Shown here piece by piece: positions 15,721-24,498 of a stretch of DNA of 64,000 nucleotides. Position 1 is the first letter of the stretch, and the number at the start of each line of letters is the position of its first letter. Both the position numbers and the translations under genes were made by a program. The notes under the pieces were generated by a model. It saw nothing but the letters and a program-made list of their open reading frames with translations, searched no databases and was not told where the DNA came from. Source of the stretch: Solobacterium sp. UBA3691 (GTDB lineage: Bacteria > Bacillota_I > Bacilli_A > Erysipelotrichales > Erysipelotrichaceae); the NCBI GenBank assembly GCA_002372175.1, contig DFIS01000071.1:49560-113559 (forward strand), given 5' to 3'.

Positions 15721-18145
15721 TGGTTACTTCTCCTTCCGGTGTCGGCGTCGGCTCCGTTGTCGGGGTCGGCTCCGGTGTCGGGGTCGGCTCCGGCGTCGGT
15801 GTCGGGGTCGGCTCCGGTGTTGGTGTCGGGGTCGGCTCCGGCGGCAGCTCCAGTGTGTATCCGGTATTCGCGCTGCTGCTCGTATATCTCTTTGTATCGG
15901 AAGAGACAGCTTCTACACGGATGTTATAGGTCTTGCCGTTTTCCAGGTTCGCATCGCTTGCCTTGATGCGCAGAGTTGCCTGATTCGTCGTAAAGTCTAC
16001 GGAGTTGATCGTGACCTTGTATCCGGACGCGTGTTCCACCGGTGTCCAGGTGATGTTCAGATAAGCATCGGTATAGTCTATGTCATCCTGATTCACGGTG
16101 ATGTCTGCAGGTACAGCCAGCGGTACTGCCGTGACCGGTTCCGCGTAGGTGAACTTGACGGATGCAGGATCGCCGGCATCAAAGTTACGGTCGTTGTTCG
16201 CATACGGTGTAACCTTTACGATATACTCCCTGCCATCCTCCAGCGAAGAGAGCGTCATCCGCAGTGAAGTCTCTGTTACCCTTTCTTCACTGCCATTAAA
16301 GGCAACGATATAGTAGTTGGCATTGTTTACAGGCTCCCAGCTGACGTTCAGTTCATCCTTATCCTGTACCTGTTCAGCCTTCAGATTGCGCGGTGTCTCC
16401 AGCTTGACCTTATTAGCCTGGTAAGTATAGCTGACCGTCGTTCCGTCACCGGCTGCGTATTCATTCGGATCATTGCTGAAGGGTGTGATCGTCACCTGAT
16501 AGGAATGTCCGTCTGTCAGCTTGTCACTGCCGATATTGGCAGAATTACTGGCCGACTTGATCATTGTCTCGGGTTCCGTGGATACCCTGACTTCGTAGTA
16601 ATCCGCATTGTCGACTTTATCCCAGCTGATCGCAAGACCGCCGGATGTCGCACGGAAGCTGATATTCTGCACCTGTGCAAGCTTCTTCTCCGGTGCGGAG
16701 GAAGACTGCGGGGATCCCGCATACTGGTGATAACTGTTATCACCGGCACCGATGATCTCACCGTTTCTGACCGCCATGACCGTCTTTCCGGAAGCTGTCA
16801 GGTAACGTACATTCGACCAGGAAGAGAGCTCCCTGACAAGTTCATCATTCGAAGAAGCAACGATGACCTTGCCGTTGTTGTTTACACCGACCGTGAAATC
16901 CGTGCCGGCGGTGATCTCCGCCATGTTTGTCCAGGAACCGGTATTGTTGCCAAGACCGCTGATACCGTAAGCTCTGACCGTGCCGTCCTGGAACAGGAAA
17001 GCGATCTCGGTATCACTGACAGCGATATCCTTGACCTTGGTCGAAGCGGCCGCATTGTTCTTGCCGTCAAAGCTGCCCGAGATCAGTACCGTGTTATTCT
17101 TTGTCTTTGCGACTGTCAGTTCATTGCCGGCATATACAGCTGTCACATCTGTCCACGAGGATACGTCACAGGCAAGCGAACTGCCCGAGCATACCACTGT
17201 ACCGTCTTCACGCAGACCAGCCGTATGATCTCTGCCGGCAGCGATCATCGTGATCCCGCGCCACGCAGATACATCGCATCCCCGGTCACTGCCTGTGCAT
17301 ACAACTCTGCCGTTATTCTTCAGACCGGCCAGATGATCCTCATACGCACTGACCTGCACGATATTCGTAAATGCCGAAAGATCAGGCAGTACATCGCCTC
17401 TGCTCTCCAGCGTCTGTTCATCCTTTATATAGATACTGTATGTGTCACCGATCGCAATACGGTTGATGCCGCTCACAGATACCGCAATATCCCCTTCTTC
17501 AGGTTCTTCCTTCTGCGGTCTTGTGATCATATACAGCACAAGAGCCAGAAGCGCCAGAACGACAGCGATTCCCGCGATCAGTTTCTTATTTACACCGACA
17601 GGCTCCGGTTCCGGCACCGGCTGTGCTTTCGGCTCCGGTTTTCTTTCTTCCCTGTCCTTGTGATCCAGATCACTGATCTCAATCACCTGTGTTTTCTGTA
17701 ACTGCTCAAGCCCGATCACCTTGGTCTCTCCGGCATCCGTCGTTACCTTGACGGTATCCCCGGACGGGATCTCTGCAGTCTCCGCAAATACATCATCTGT
17801 ATATTCCGACTGCGGTATCTGCATCACGGAGGTGACCATGATATTATCCGCAACATCCTCGGTATGATTCGGCACCGCATGCAGGGTCATCAGATCAAGA
17901 CTGTCCTCGATCGCATCAAGATTCGGCAGACGCACCACTCTGGTATTATCCGCAAGATCCTGCAGCTGCACATGATAAAGCCGTGCGATCTTCTCCAGCT
18001 GCAGAATATCACACAGTTTATTGCCGTTCTCCCAGTTCATGTATTCGGTGACGGGAACATCCAACCGGGATGCGATATCCGCCAGTGAATACTGGAAGTG
18101 TTTGCGCAGTGCGCTCAGTTTTTCGGGTAGTTTGTTTTTATACAT
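15713..18145 (-). CDS. RodZ-like membrane protein: XRE HTH, TM, RCC1 repeats, FN3 domains
   Basis: Starting at the ATG at 18145 the protein has 810 aa. Residues 6-66 form an XRE-type HTH (KLSALRKHFQYSLADIASRL). Residues 67-185 are an acidic, Pro-rich cytoplasmic linker. A single membrane helix spans about 188-208. Residues 228-480 hold RCC1-like repeats (AAGRDHTAGLREDGTVVCSG), and three fibronectin type III domains follow at about 500-590, 600-690 and 700-785. The end is a PTPTPEP tail. The topology is that of RodZ: HTH inside, beta domains outside. A TTG 14 codons upstream keeps the frame open, but the promoter lies between it and the ATG. The divergent CHAP gene shares an operator with it. 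Function is not known. Confidence 0.8.
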   Translation of the reverse strand: MYKNKLPEKLSALRKHFQYSLADIASRLDVPVTEYMNWENGNKLCDILQLEKIARLYHVQLQDLADNTRVVRLPNLDAIEDSLDLMTLHAVPNHTEDVADNIMVTSVMQIPQSEYTDDVFAETAEIPSGDTVKVTTDAGETKVIGLEQLQKTQVIEISDLDHKDREERKPEPKAQPVPEPEPVGVNKKLIAGIAVVLALLALVLYMITRPQKEEPEEGDIAVSVSGINRIAIGDTYSIYIKDEQTLESRGDVLPDLSAFTNIVQVSAYEDHLAGLKNNGRVVCTGSDRGCDVSAWRGITMIAAGRDHTAGLREDGTVVCSGSSLACDVSSWTDVTAVYAGNELTVAKTKNNTVLISGSFDGKNNAAASTKVKDIAVSDTEIAFLFQDGTVRAYGISGLGNNTGSWTNMAEITAGTDFTVGVNNNGKVIVASSNDELVRELSSWSNVRYLTASGKTVMAVRNGEIIGAGDNSYHQYAGSPQSSSAPEKKLAQVQNISFRATSGGLAISWDKVDNADYYEVRVSTEPETMIKSASNSANIGSDKLTDGHSYQVTITPFSNDPNEYAAGDGTTVSYTYQANKVKLETPRNLKAEQVQDKDELNVSWEPVNNANYYIVAFNGSEERVTETSLRMTLSSLEDGREYIVKVTPYANNDRNFDAGDPASVKFTYAEPVTAVPLAVPADITVNQDDIDYTDAYLNITWTPVEHASGYKVTINSVDFTTNQATLRIKASDANLENGKTYNIRVEAVSSDTKRYTSSSANTGYTLELPPEPTPTPTPEPTPTPTPEPTPTPEPTPTTEPTPTPEGEVTNG
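15731..15846 (-). repeat. low-complexity coding repeat (PTPTPEP tail)
   Basis: Imperfect tandem units of the type GGTGTCGGGGTCGGCTCC code for the Pro-Thr-Glu tail of the RCC1/FN3 protein. Slippage in such DNA can change tail length between strains. Confidence 0.85.
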
Positions 18146-18158
18146 ATCTGCAAAAGTT

Positions 18159-18187
18159 ATTGTAAATGTTTTGCCCAGATACTTCAA
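18159..18187 (-). promoter_or_regulatory. promoter of the XRE/RCC1 gene
   Basis: -35 TTGAAG (18182-18187), 17-base spacer, -10 TACAAT (18159-18164). Only 13 bases separate the -10 from the ATG, so the mRNA leader would be about six bases with no room for a ribosome site. Confidence 0.6.
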
Positions 18188-18224
18188 CTTTGCCTGTCAA
18201 ACTGTGAGAAGATTGGCAAAGTTG
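18185..18224. promoter_or_regulatory. symmetric operator shared by two divergent promoters
   Basis: CAACTTTGCC (18185-18194) and GGCAAAGTTG (18215-18224) are perfect inverted 10-mers separated by 20 bases. Each arm overlaps the -35 box of one of the two divergent promoters, so one regulator bound here could control the XRE/RCC1 gene and the CHAP gene together. The XRE protein itself is an obvious candidate. Confidence 0.65.
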
Positions 18225-18250
18225 CAATACTTCCCGTATTGCGCGATAAT
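18222..18250 (+). promoter_or_regulatory. promoter of the CHAP gene
   Basis: -35 TTGCAA (18222-18227), 17-base spacer, -10 GATAAT (18245-18250). The ATG follows nine bases later, so the leader is at most two or three bases long. Confidence 0.65.
18224..18242. repeat. perfect inverted repeat inside the CHAP promoter spacer
   Basis: GCAATAC, five bases, GTATTGC. It lies between the -35 and -10 boxes and adjoins the larger operator. It may be a second binding site. Confidence 0.55.
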
Positions 18251-18259
18251 AATGTGGTT

Positions 18260-18943
18260 ATGAAAAGAAAGATACTGAAGATCCTTCTGGCTCTGACGGT
18301 CATGCTGGGGATAAACATCCGTACAGCTGTGCCTGTCCATGCCGAAGGAGAAGAACTACAGACAGCCGTCAATCCGTATACGGGTGGATGGTCCAACTGC
18401 ACATGGGGTACCTGGCAGCTTGTCTATGAAGCCACAGGCATCGCCCTTCCCGGCTGGCATAATGCAGGGGGATGGCTCCTTGAAGCTTCGCAGGCAGGAT
18501 ATGCGATCGGTACCGAACCCCGCGCCAATTCAATAGCCGTATGGAGCTGGCATGTTGCATATGTCACTGACTTTGACGGCAATGACTCGATGTATATCAA
18601 GGAAGGCGGCTATCTCGGCGGGTATAACGAAGAGTGGTGCCCTGCCTACGGCGTACGCTGGAACCAGCAGCTGCTCGGCTTCATCTACCTGGACGCAGAT
18701 GTCATCTCGAACGAGACACCGGAGACTGTATACGCGCAGTCATTAGGCACACATGTTGTCTTCGCCATCAACAGCGAAGCCAGAAGCCAGGCATCCCTGG
18801 AAGACTACATCGTCATGATCGATGATGCCGAAGCCGAAGAGATCCGCAAGACCGAAGAGCTGCAGATGATGGAGGCGATCCGTAAGGAAGATGCCAAGGC
18901 AGCCGAAAAAGTCAAAGCTGTCAGCCTCAGCGGAAACAAGTAA
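18260..18943 (+). CDS. secreted CHAP-domain peptidoglycan hydrolase
   Basis: A 227-aa exported protein. A signal peptide (MKRKILKILLALTVMLGINI) ends near AVPVHA at residue 28. The CHAP domain follows, with the catalytic Cys47 in SNCTWGTWQLV and His98 in WSWHVAYVTD; these domains are amidases or endopeptidases that cut peptidoglycan. The last 45 residues are charged and helical. The start is the ATG at 18260, because the signal peptide begins there and the -10 box lies only nine bases upstream; there is no Shine-Dalgarno. It is divergent from the RodZ-like gene and shares its operator, which suggests joint control of wall growth or division. The cut bond is unknown. Confidence 0.88.
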   Translation: MKRKILKILLALTVMLGINIRTAVPVHAEGEELQTAVNPYTGGWSNCTWGTWQLVYEATGIALPGWHNAGGWLLEASQAGYAIGTEPRANSIAVWSWHVAYVTDFDGNDSMYIKEGGYLGGYNEEWCPAYGVRWNQQLLGFIYLDADVISNETPETVYAQSLGTHVVFAINSEARSQASLEDYIVMIDDAEAEEIRKTEELQMMEAIRKEDAKAAEKVKAVSLSGNK

Positions 18944-18957
18944 TCCTCTGAACAGTA

Positions 18958-18989
18958 ATATTCTCCTGAATACAGGAGGATATTTTTTT
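18958..18989 (+). terminator. terminator of the CHAP gene
   Basis: ATATTCTCCT and AGGAGGATAT form a 10-bp stem with a 6-base loop and are followed by seven T on the plus strand. It lies between two convergent genes. Confidence 0.85.
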
Positions 18990-18992
18990 ATA

Positions 18993-21032
18993 CTACAGTG
19001 TATATTCCTTTTCCGCTTCCAGGGTCACCGTCTGTCCCTTCCAGTACAGTGTGCCGCCGGGTACTGTTGTCTTCACGGTGATCTTGCCGTCTTTGTATGT
19101 GACTTCTGCCTGTCCCTCACCGACCGGTACAACTGCCTGAAAGGACGTATATCTGCCGGGATCAGGTCTTACATCGAAGGTCTTCTCACCGACAGAAGTA
19201 CCGTATACACCGGCACAGTATCTCTCCAGCAGATAGACCGGTCCGCTGCCCCAGGCATGACACAGTGAACAACCGTACCTGTCTCCGTACATCTCGTAGT
19301 GCTCTGTCCCCTGACGGCGCGGATCATACTCTTCCCAGGCACTGGTCGCACCGTTTTCCACCATGCCTCCCCAGTAACTGCCGATATACTCCTGTACAGC
19401 CGCAATATATCCTGTCTCGCCGAGCGCCATCAGCTCATACAGCTTGAAATACGGTGTTGTGATCTGCGGGACATCATCTTTCAGCAGGACATCCTCAGCG
19501 ATCTGCTTTTTCTTCTCATCATCAACGATATCGAACATGATCGCAAAGATATTCGCATGTCTTGTCACATTGTTCTTTCCCGATGCATAAGTGTCGATAA
19601 ACGCATGTTTCTCTTCACACCAGAAATCCCTGAGAATACGCTGTTTCAGCTTCTCTGCTCTTTCTGCCGCATCCTGAGGCACGGCTTTATCAGGCGCAGG
19701 CTCCTTCACTGAGGACGCATAGGAATGCAGGATCAGATCACCAAAGTCTTCCTGTGCATCATTCGTTATCTCAGTGATCACTTCCATTGCCTTATATACC
19801 TGATACAGCAGGATCTGTTCCGCACATACCGGACCCTCTTTATCCATCTCTGCCCAGTCTACGAAGATCCAGTCACCCTCTCTTTCCACCATATATCCAG
19901 TCTTTTCATCAAGACGCGATACGATGAAGTCATACAGTGCATACAGTTCGTCTTTGACCGAGATCACAAACTCCCGGTCTCCGCTTGCCTCGTAGTACTC
20001 CTTAACGGCTATGATCAGATACATCGAGTAATCATTGATCGTGTTGATATGCTGGAAATACGGCGGTTTGCCGAGCAGTGCACGGATCGTCCGCTTCGTG
20101 ATCTCACGGTCACGGAACAGGTATCTGCCGATCTTATAGGACTGATAGGCATCCCCTGACCACACCCAGCGGTCACGCTTGATCCCGTCAAAATAGAATT
20201 CCCTGGAATTCAGATGGAACGCTCTTGTACAGATATCCCAGATCGCCTGAAGCTGATCATCCTCCGTACGGAAGGATCCGATATCTTCGATCGGCAGATA
20301 TTCCTCTTCGGCTGAAAGTGCCGGAGTACCGTGATCTGCCTTCAGGTAAATATACCGGAAAGCTCTTGCCGGACAGTCAGCTGTATCATCACCGGCGGGG
20401 ATGTGCTCACGGACCAGTGTATACTCCGTATCCAGAGCTTCCTCGCGGGATTCACCATAGTAGATATGGATATCTCCCATCTGTTTTGTACGCTGTATAT
20501 GTACAGGGCCAAAGCTCTCTCTGCCAAAGTCATACAGGATACCATCACCAGCAGGTTCATACGACACCGGTTTCAGTTCTTTATACGAAAAAGGAAAGAC
20601 TGCCGGATCATCCTCTGCCTTCGTAAATGCAGGATCCCATGCCGCATGTTTTCTTCCCGCTCCGTCAAAGTGTGCGGCCCAGGTCTCGTCTGTCTCGGCA
20701 CCCGGTGTATCGATAAAGACCGCCGGAAAAGCTTCCGGACAGCTGATATCCACGGTCAGAGTAAACGTTCCTGCCGGCAGCTGTACCGCTTTGTTTACAG
20801 CACTGCACTTCTTTCCGTCAATACTGACATAGCCTCTTCCTTTGGCATAGATCTGTGCAGACGTCTCCGCTTCCAGCGTGATCTTCTTTGTGAACCGGCA
20901 TGCGGATTCAGGACGTACGATATGCCACATCGCCGGAATAAACCAGTCATACTCTTCCCTGCGGTTATGCACGAGCTGATTGTGATAAAGCTCATAGTCT
21001 CCGGGATACCAGATCCATTTAGCACCAGTCAT
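18993..21032 (-). CDS. GH78-like (alpha-L-rhamnosidase type) glycosidase
   Basis: A 679-aa six-hairpin glycosidase. An N-terminal beta-sandwich part (1-230) starts AKWIWYPGDYELYHNQLVHN. The (alpha/alpha)6 catalytic barrel, from about 255 to 590, contains the family motif FYFDGIKRDRWVWSGD, in which the Asp-Gly-x-Lys-Arg-Asp-Arg core is conserved with GH78, and GATSAWEEYDPRRQG, a likely site for the catalytic Glu. A C-terminal beta domain closes it. There is no signal peptide, so it works in the cytoplasm on imported glycosides. GAGGAGG supports the ATG. It stands alone, without transporter or regulator. Rhamnoside is the family default, not a proven substrate. Confidence 0.82.
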   Translation of the reverse strand: MTGAKWIWYPGDYELYHNQLVHNRREEYDWFIPAMWHIVRPESACRFTKKITLEAETSAQIYAKGRGYVSIDGKKCSAVNKAVQLPAGTFTLTVDISCPEAFPAVFIDTPGAETDETWAAHFDGAGRKHAAWDPAFTKAEDDPAVFPFSYKELKPVSYEPAGDGILYDFGRESFGPVHIQRTKQMGDIHIYYGESREEALDTEYTLVREHIPAGDDTADCPARAFRYIYLKADHGTPALSAEEEYLPIEDIGSFRTEDDQLQAIWDICTRAFHLNSREFYFDGIKRDRWVWSGDAYQSYKIGRYLFRDREITKRTIRALLGKPPYFQHINTINDYSMYLIIAVKEYYEASGDREFVISVKDELYALYDFIVSRLDEKTGYMVEREGDWIFVDWAEMDKEGPVCAEQILLYQVYKAMEVITEITNDAQEDFGDLILHSYASSVKEPAPDKAVPQDAAERAEKLKQRILRDFWCEEKHAFIDTYASGKNNVTRHANIFAIMFDIVDDEKKKQIAEDVLLKDDVPQITTPYFKLYELMALGETGYIAAVQEYIGSYWGGMVENGATSAWEEYDPRRQGTEHYEMYGDRYGCSLCHAWGSGPVYLLERYCAGVYGTSVGEKTFDVRPDPGRYTSFQAVVPVGEGQAEVTYKDGKITVKTTVPGGTLYWKGQTVTLEAEKEYTL

Positions 21033-21108
21033 ATACCCTCCTCTTTATGTCACTTTTACTTCCGTTATTTAAAGTATATATGAACAATCCTGCTAAAGGT
21101 ACTCATGC

Positions 21109-21132
21109 AAAAAGAAACGGTTTCCCGTTTCT
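21109..21132 (-). terminator. terminator of the kdpDE/ktr operon
   Basis: AGAAACGG, TTTC, CCGTTTCT form an 8-bp stem followed by five T on the minus strand, directly after the response regulator gene. Confidence 0.8.
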
Positions 21133-21135
21133 CTT

Positions 21136-21825
21136 TCATACTCTGATCATCTGGTAGCCGATACCGATATGTGTACGGATCAGGGCATCACTTCCCGAGA
21201 GTCCCAGTTTCTTCCGTAAAGAGTTCATGTATACCCGCAGGGAGATAATATCCGTTTCCAGGCTGTTTCCCCAGATCCTGTCAATGATAAATGTATGTGT
21301 CAGTACCTTCCCGGTATTCTTTGCCAGAAGACATAACAGTTTATACTCGTTAGGGGTCAGGTGCACTTCCTGTTCCCTGCAGTATACCGTGCCTGCCGCA
21401 TAGTCGATCTTCAGGTCTCCATTGGTAAATACCGACTGCCCGTCCGTGCTGTCCTTATACTGCATGCGTCTTTGTACAGAGCGTATTCTCGCCAGCAGTT
21501 CATCCACGGAGAACGGCTTGGTCAGGTAGTCATCTGCACCGCTGTCCAGTGCCTCGATCTTATCATTGTCTTCCCACCTGGCACTGATCACGATGATCGG
21601 TACCTGTGACCACTGTCTGACCGTACGGATCACCTCCGTGCCATCCATGTCCGGAAGGCCAAGATCCAGCAGGATCAGATCAGGATGGTGGGAAGCACAG
21701 AGACTGATGGCTTCTCTGCCCGAGGCAGCTTCCAGATAGGTATATTCATGGATCTTCAGGGCTGTACAGATCAGGTTCATGATCGGTCTGTCATCCTCTG
21801 TCACCAGTATCTTCATCTCATTCAT
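21136..21825 (-). CDS. kdpE: KdpE-like response regulator
   Basis: An OmpR-family regulator of 229 aa. The receiver domain has the acidic pair Asp11-Asp12 and the phospho-acceptor Asp54 in LILLDLGLPD. The C-terminal winged helix (about 130-226) ends ALIRTHIGIGYQMIRV. It overlaps the sensor kinase gene by eight bases. Being the last gene of a potassium uptake operon makes it the KdpE of this system. Direct TTAA repeats upstream of ktrB are plausible binding sites. The kdpFABC pump is not in the window; here the pair seems to serve KtrAB. Confidence 0.88.
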   Translation of the reverse strand: MNEMKILVTEDDRPIMNLICTALKIHEYTYLEAASGREAISLCASHHPDLILLDLGLPDMDGTEVIRTVRQWSQVPIIVISARWEDNDKIEALDSGADDYLTKPFSVDELLARIRSVQRRMQYKDSTDGQSVFTNGDLKIDYAAGTVYCREQEVHLTPNEYKLLCLLAKNTGKVLTHTFIIDRIWGNSLETDIISLRVYMNSLRKKLGLSGSDALIRTHIGIGYQMIRV

Positions 21826-23707
21826 GTATGATGTCCTCCGCTTTCAGTGTAAAGCTGAATACAGCACCGTGAGGCAAATTGTCAGATACACTGATCGTCT
21901 GTCCGTGTGCCTGCAGGATCGTCCTGCAGAGATTCAGGCCTACGCCCATACTGCGTGTGCTGTCGGTCAGCGTATGTCTGCCGGTGTAGTACAGTTCAAA
22001 GATATGTGCTTTATCCTCGTCGGATATGCCGTTTCCATCGTCTGCCACGGATACCGTGATCAGGTCTTCCGTACGTCTGGCACTGATGCATATCCGGGAT
22101 CCTGCAGGTGTATACTTGACCGCATTGTTGACCAGATTGACCAGTACCGTCACGATCAGTCCGGCTTCCATATGTGCAAACAGATTCTCTTCCGTATCTG
22201 TTTCAATGACATGTTCCTCAGCATGCGGATCCAGATGACGCAGTGCTTCCGTGATCACATCCTCCACGCTTTCGGCTGACAGATGCAGCACGGGATCGGA
22301 TTCCAGCCTCGTTAACATCAGGATATTCTCCATCTGTTCCCGCAGCCAGAACGAATCACTCTTCAGATCCTCATAGATCTTCTGCTTGTCTTCTTCACTG
22401 AGCTGGTCTGATGATTCCGCGAGATTGTTCGCATTCCCGTAGATCGACGTCAGCGGTGTCCGCAGATCATGCGATATCGAGCGCAGCAGTCCGGCTTTGA
22501 AGTGTTCCTTCTCGGCATTGACCTCGGCTTCTTTCCGTTCTCCCTTGATACGCTCATTCTCAAGAGCCAGTGCAGTTTCATTCACGATCGAAAGCAGGAT
22601 CATGTTTTCAAACTCATTGAATGCTCTTCCCTGCATCTCGATACCCAGACACCCGTAGGCATGTTCACCGGAGAGAATACGCAGAAAGCGGAAACGGCTC
22701 CGGGCCCTGGCTTTTGCGTATTCTGCATCATGGAAGCGGTTCTCTCTGACCTCCTGCAGCAGTTTTCTTTCTGTCTCGGTAAGATCTTCCGGAACCATAT
22801 CATCGGGATAATAGTATACCGGGCGTTTCAGCAGCTGTGTCAGCTGACTGAGCGTCACTCTGATCATCTCCCGGGCTGTGCGCACTGTCTCCAGCTGATT
22901 GGACGTATCCAGCAGGATCCCTGCCTGATAGGCATTCTCTGCCGATCTTCTTGCTGTATTCTTCATGCGCGAAGCCAGAGAACCGGTGATCAGCGCTGCC
23001 GTGATCGACACCAGGTATGTCACAAGATATCCGGGGTCATAGACCAGAAATGTAAATCTTGGCTCAATAAACAGATAATTAAACAGCAGAATATACAGAA
23101 TACTGGCACCGATACCGTAGTATCTGTGTGATGTCATGACCGAGACGATCAGGACAGCCAGAATATAGATCGTGACAATATTGGAGTTGCTGAAGGACGA
23201 ACGGTCGATCAGCACCGAGACAAGCGTCGCAGCAGCCATGACCAGCACCAGCACCAGAAGATCACGCAGATGCCACGAAAACGAGGATATGCGTCCGTAG
23301 GTCTGCGGATAGGAAGAAGCACTGCGGTCGGGAATAATATGAATATCTGTCTCCGGCAGGTATGCGGCGATCTGCTCGGGAATACTGCGCGCATGCGGAC
23401 GTACGGAAGCACTCTGCCCGATAAACAGGTCGGTGATCCCTGCCTGCCTGGCAAATTCTGCTATGCCTACCGCAATATCATCACTCTCCACGGTGTGGAT
23501 CTTCGCCCCGTACTGCGACGCAAGCGAAAGATTCGCCTGCACACCGGGGTCATCCTGTGCACCTTCCCGGCTGATGACATACACTGCATACAGATCAGCT
23601 TCTGTATTCTGATATGAACGGACTGCTGTACGGATAACCCTTGCGCTGCTCGGGGAAGCCGAAATACATATCAGTATATTCTGTTTTCTCCGCTCCGTAA
23701 CCGTCAT
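21818..23707 (-). CDS. KdpD-like sensor kinase lacking the N-terminal KdpD domain
   Basis: A membrane histidine kinase of 629 aa. Residues 8-127 form a UspA-like domain, then a DUF4118 region with four membrane helices (about 148-245), a GAF-like segment, the HisKA box with His413 in SISHDLRTPLTSIYG, and a HATPase domain with NAVKYTPAGS. KdpD proteins usually have about 900 aa and begin with a Walker-containing KdpD domain; that part is missing. It therefore resembles short KdpD forms that read potassium or turgor without it. The start at 23707 is fixed by the Usp domain. It overlaps a small membrane gene by 113 bases. Confidence 0.87.
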   Translation of the reverse strand: MTVTERRKQNILICISASPSSARVIRTAVRSYQNTEADLYAVYVISREGAQDDPGVQANLSLASQYGAKIHTVESDDIAVGIAEFARQAGITDLFIGQSASVRPHARSIPEQIAAYLPETDIHIIPDRSASSYPQTYGRISSFSWHLRDLLVLVLVMAAATLVSVLIDRSSFSNSNIVTIYILAVLIVSVMTSHRYYGIGASILYILLFNYLFIEPRFTFLVYDPGYLVTYLVSITAALITGSLASRMKNTARRSAENAYQAGILLDTSNQLETVRTAREMIRVTLSQLTQLLKRPVYYYPDDMVPEDLTETERKLLQEVRENRFHDAEYAKARARSRFRFLRILSGEHAYGCLGIEMQGRAFNEFENMILLSIVNETALALENERIKGERKEAEVNAEKEHFKAGLLRSISHDLRTPLTSIYGNANNLAESSDQLSEEDKQKIYEDLKSDSFWLREQMENILMLTRLESDPVLHLSAESVEDVITEALRHLDPHAEEHVIETDTEENLFAHMEAGLIVTVLVNLVNNAVKYTPAGSRICISARRTEDLITVSVADDGNGISDEDKAHIFELYYTGRHTLTDSTRSMGVGLNLCRTILQAHGQTISVSDNLPHGAVFSFTLKAEDIIHE

Positions 23708-23831
23708 ATGTTTCTCTCTCTTCCTTGTTTGAAGAAGGCTGGATAATATCGATCAGGTAATTAATCATAATATAGCCCAGAATGCAGGAAATCACAAAGC
23801 CCAGGACCATGATCACTTCTGCTGACATCAT
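23595..23831 (-). CDS. small single-helix membrane protein overlapping kdpD
   Basis: A 78-aa frame with a very good ribosome site (GAGGAGG, then seven bases) 13 bases after the ktrA stop. One membrane helix (about residues 5-28) is followed by a charged tail. The last 37 codons overlap the start of the sensor kinase gene in another frame, 113 bases in all. Size and position recall small subunits such as KdpF that accompany potassium transporters, but I see no clear homology. The membrane part lies wholly outside the overlap, which supports a real gene. Confidence 0.55.
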   Translation of the reverse strand: MMSAEVIMVLGFVISCILGYIMINYLIDIIQPSSNKEERETYDGYGAEKTEYTDMYFGFPEQRKGYPYSSPFISEYRS

Positions 23832-23844
23832 ATACTCCTCCTCA

Positions 23845-24486
23845 CTACAGAAACCTTTTCTGTATATTCCTGGTCTCGCCGAGGATCAGGATCGTCTGCC
23901 CCTCGTTCAGGATCGTATCTCCGTTAATATCCATGGCCATCTTTCCGTTTCTTACACCGAGGATATTGACCCCGTATTTTCTGCGTACATCCAGGTCACG
24001 GATACTCTTGCCCGTCCAGGCAGCCGGCAGTTTGATTTCAAAGATCGAATAGCCGTCTCCCAGTTCAATGAAATTCGTAATACTGTCGGAACTGCAGCGG
24101 ATCGCTGTCCAGTACCCAAGCTGTCTTTCCGGGAACACCACTTCATCCGCCCCGTTTCTGAGCAGGAATTTCTCCTGCGTGGAACTGGCAGCCCGGGCAA
24201 TCACCTTGACAGCACCCAGCTCCTCAAGCAGTGATGTCGTCTCCAGAGAACCGAGGAAATCATCACCGATTGCAACGACGCAGGCATCGAAATCCGGGAT
24301 GCCGAGTGACTGCAGGAACTCTCTGTCCGTACTGTTGCCGATGACGGCGTTGGTCACATATGCCAGTGATTTCTCTACACGCGTCTCATCTTTATCTACC
24401 AGCATGGTCTGATGCCCGGCTTCCTGCAGTTTCTGACAGACAAATCTGCCGAAACGTCCGGCACCGATCACAAGGAAATTCTTCAT
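23845..24486 (-). CDS. ktrA: KtrA/TrkA-type potassium uptake gating protein
   Basis: A cytoplasmic RCK protein of 213 aa that forms the ring under the KtrB channel. The Rossmann domain starts KNFLVIGAGRFGRFVCQKL, with the nucleotide-binding GxGxxG and an acidic residue (VDKDE) at the end of the second strand. The C-terminal TrkA_C domain spans about 135-213. It is 12 bases downstream of ktrB, so the two are co-transcribed. The single-RCK size fits KtrA rather than the double-length TrkA of proteobacteria. Confidence 0.93.
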   Translation of the reverse strand: MKNFLVIGAGRFGRFVCQKLQEAGHQTMLVDKDETRVEKSLAYVTNAVIGNSTDREFLQSLGIPDFDACVVAIGDDFLGSLETTSLLEELGAVKVIARAASSTQEKFLLRNGADEVVFPERQLGYWTAIRCSSDSITNFIELGDGYSIFEIKLPAAWTGKSIRDLDVRRKYGVNILGVRNGKMAMDINGDTILNEGQTILILGETRNIQKRFL

Positions 24487-24498
24487 CTTCCTATCCTC

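Noticed and set aside
15731..15846. Tandem GGTGTCGGGGTCGGCTCC units as a possible CRISPR or minisatellite locus
   Set aside because: There are no unique spacers, and the units code for a PTPTPEP tail in frame.
16505..17701. A 398-codon open frame on the plus strand
   Set aside because: It is antisense to the RCC1/FN3 gene, whose domains are clear on the minus strand.
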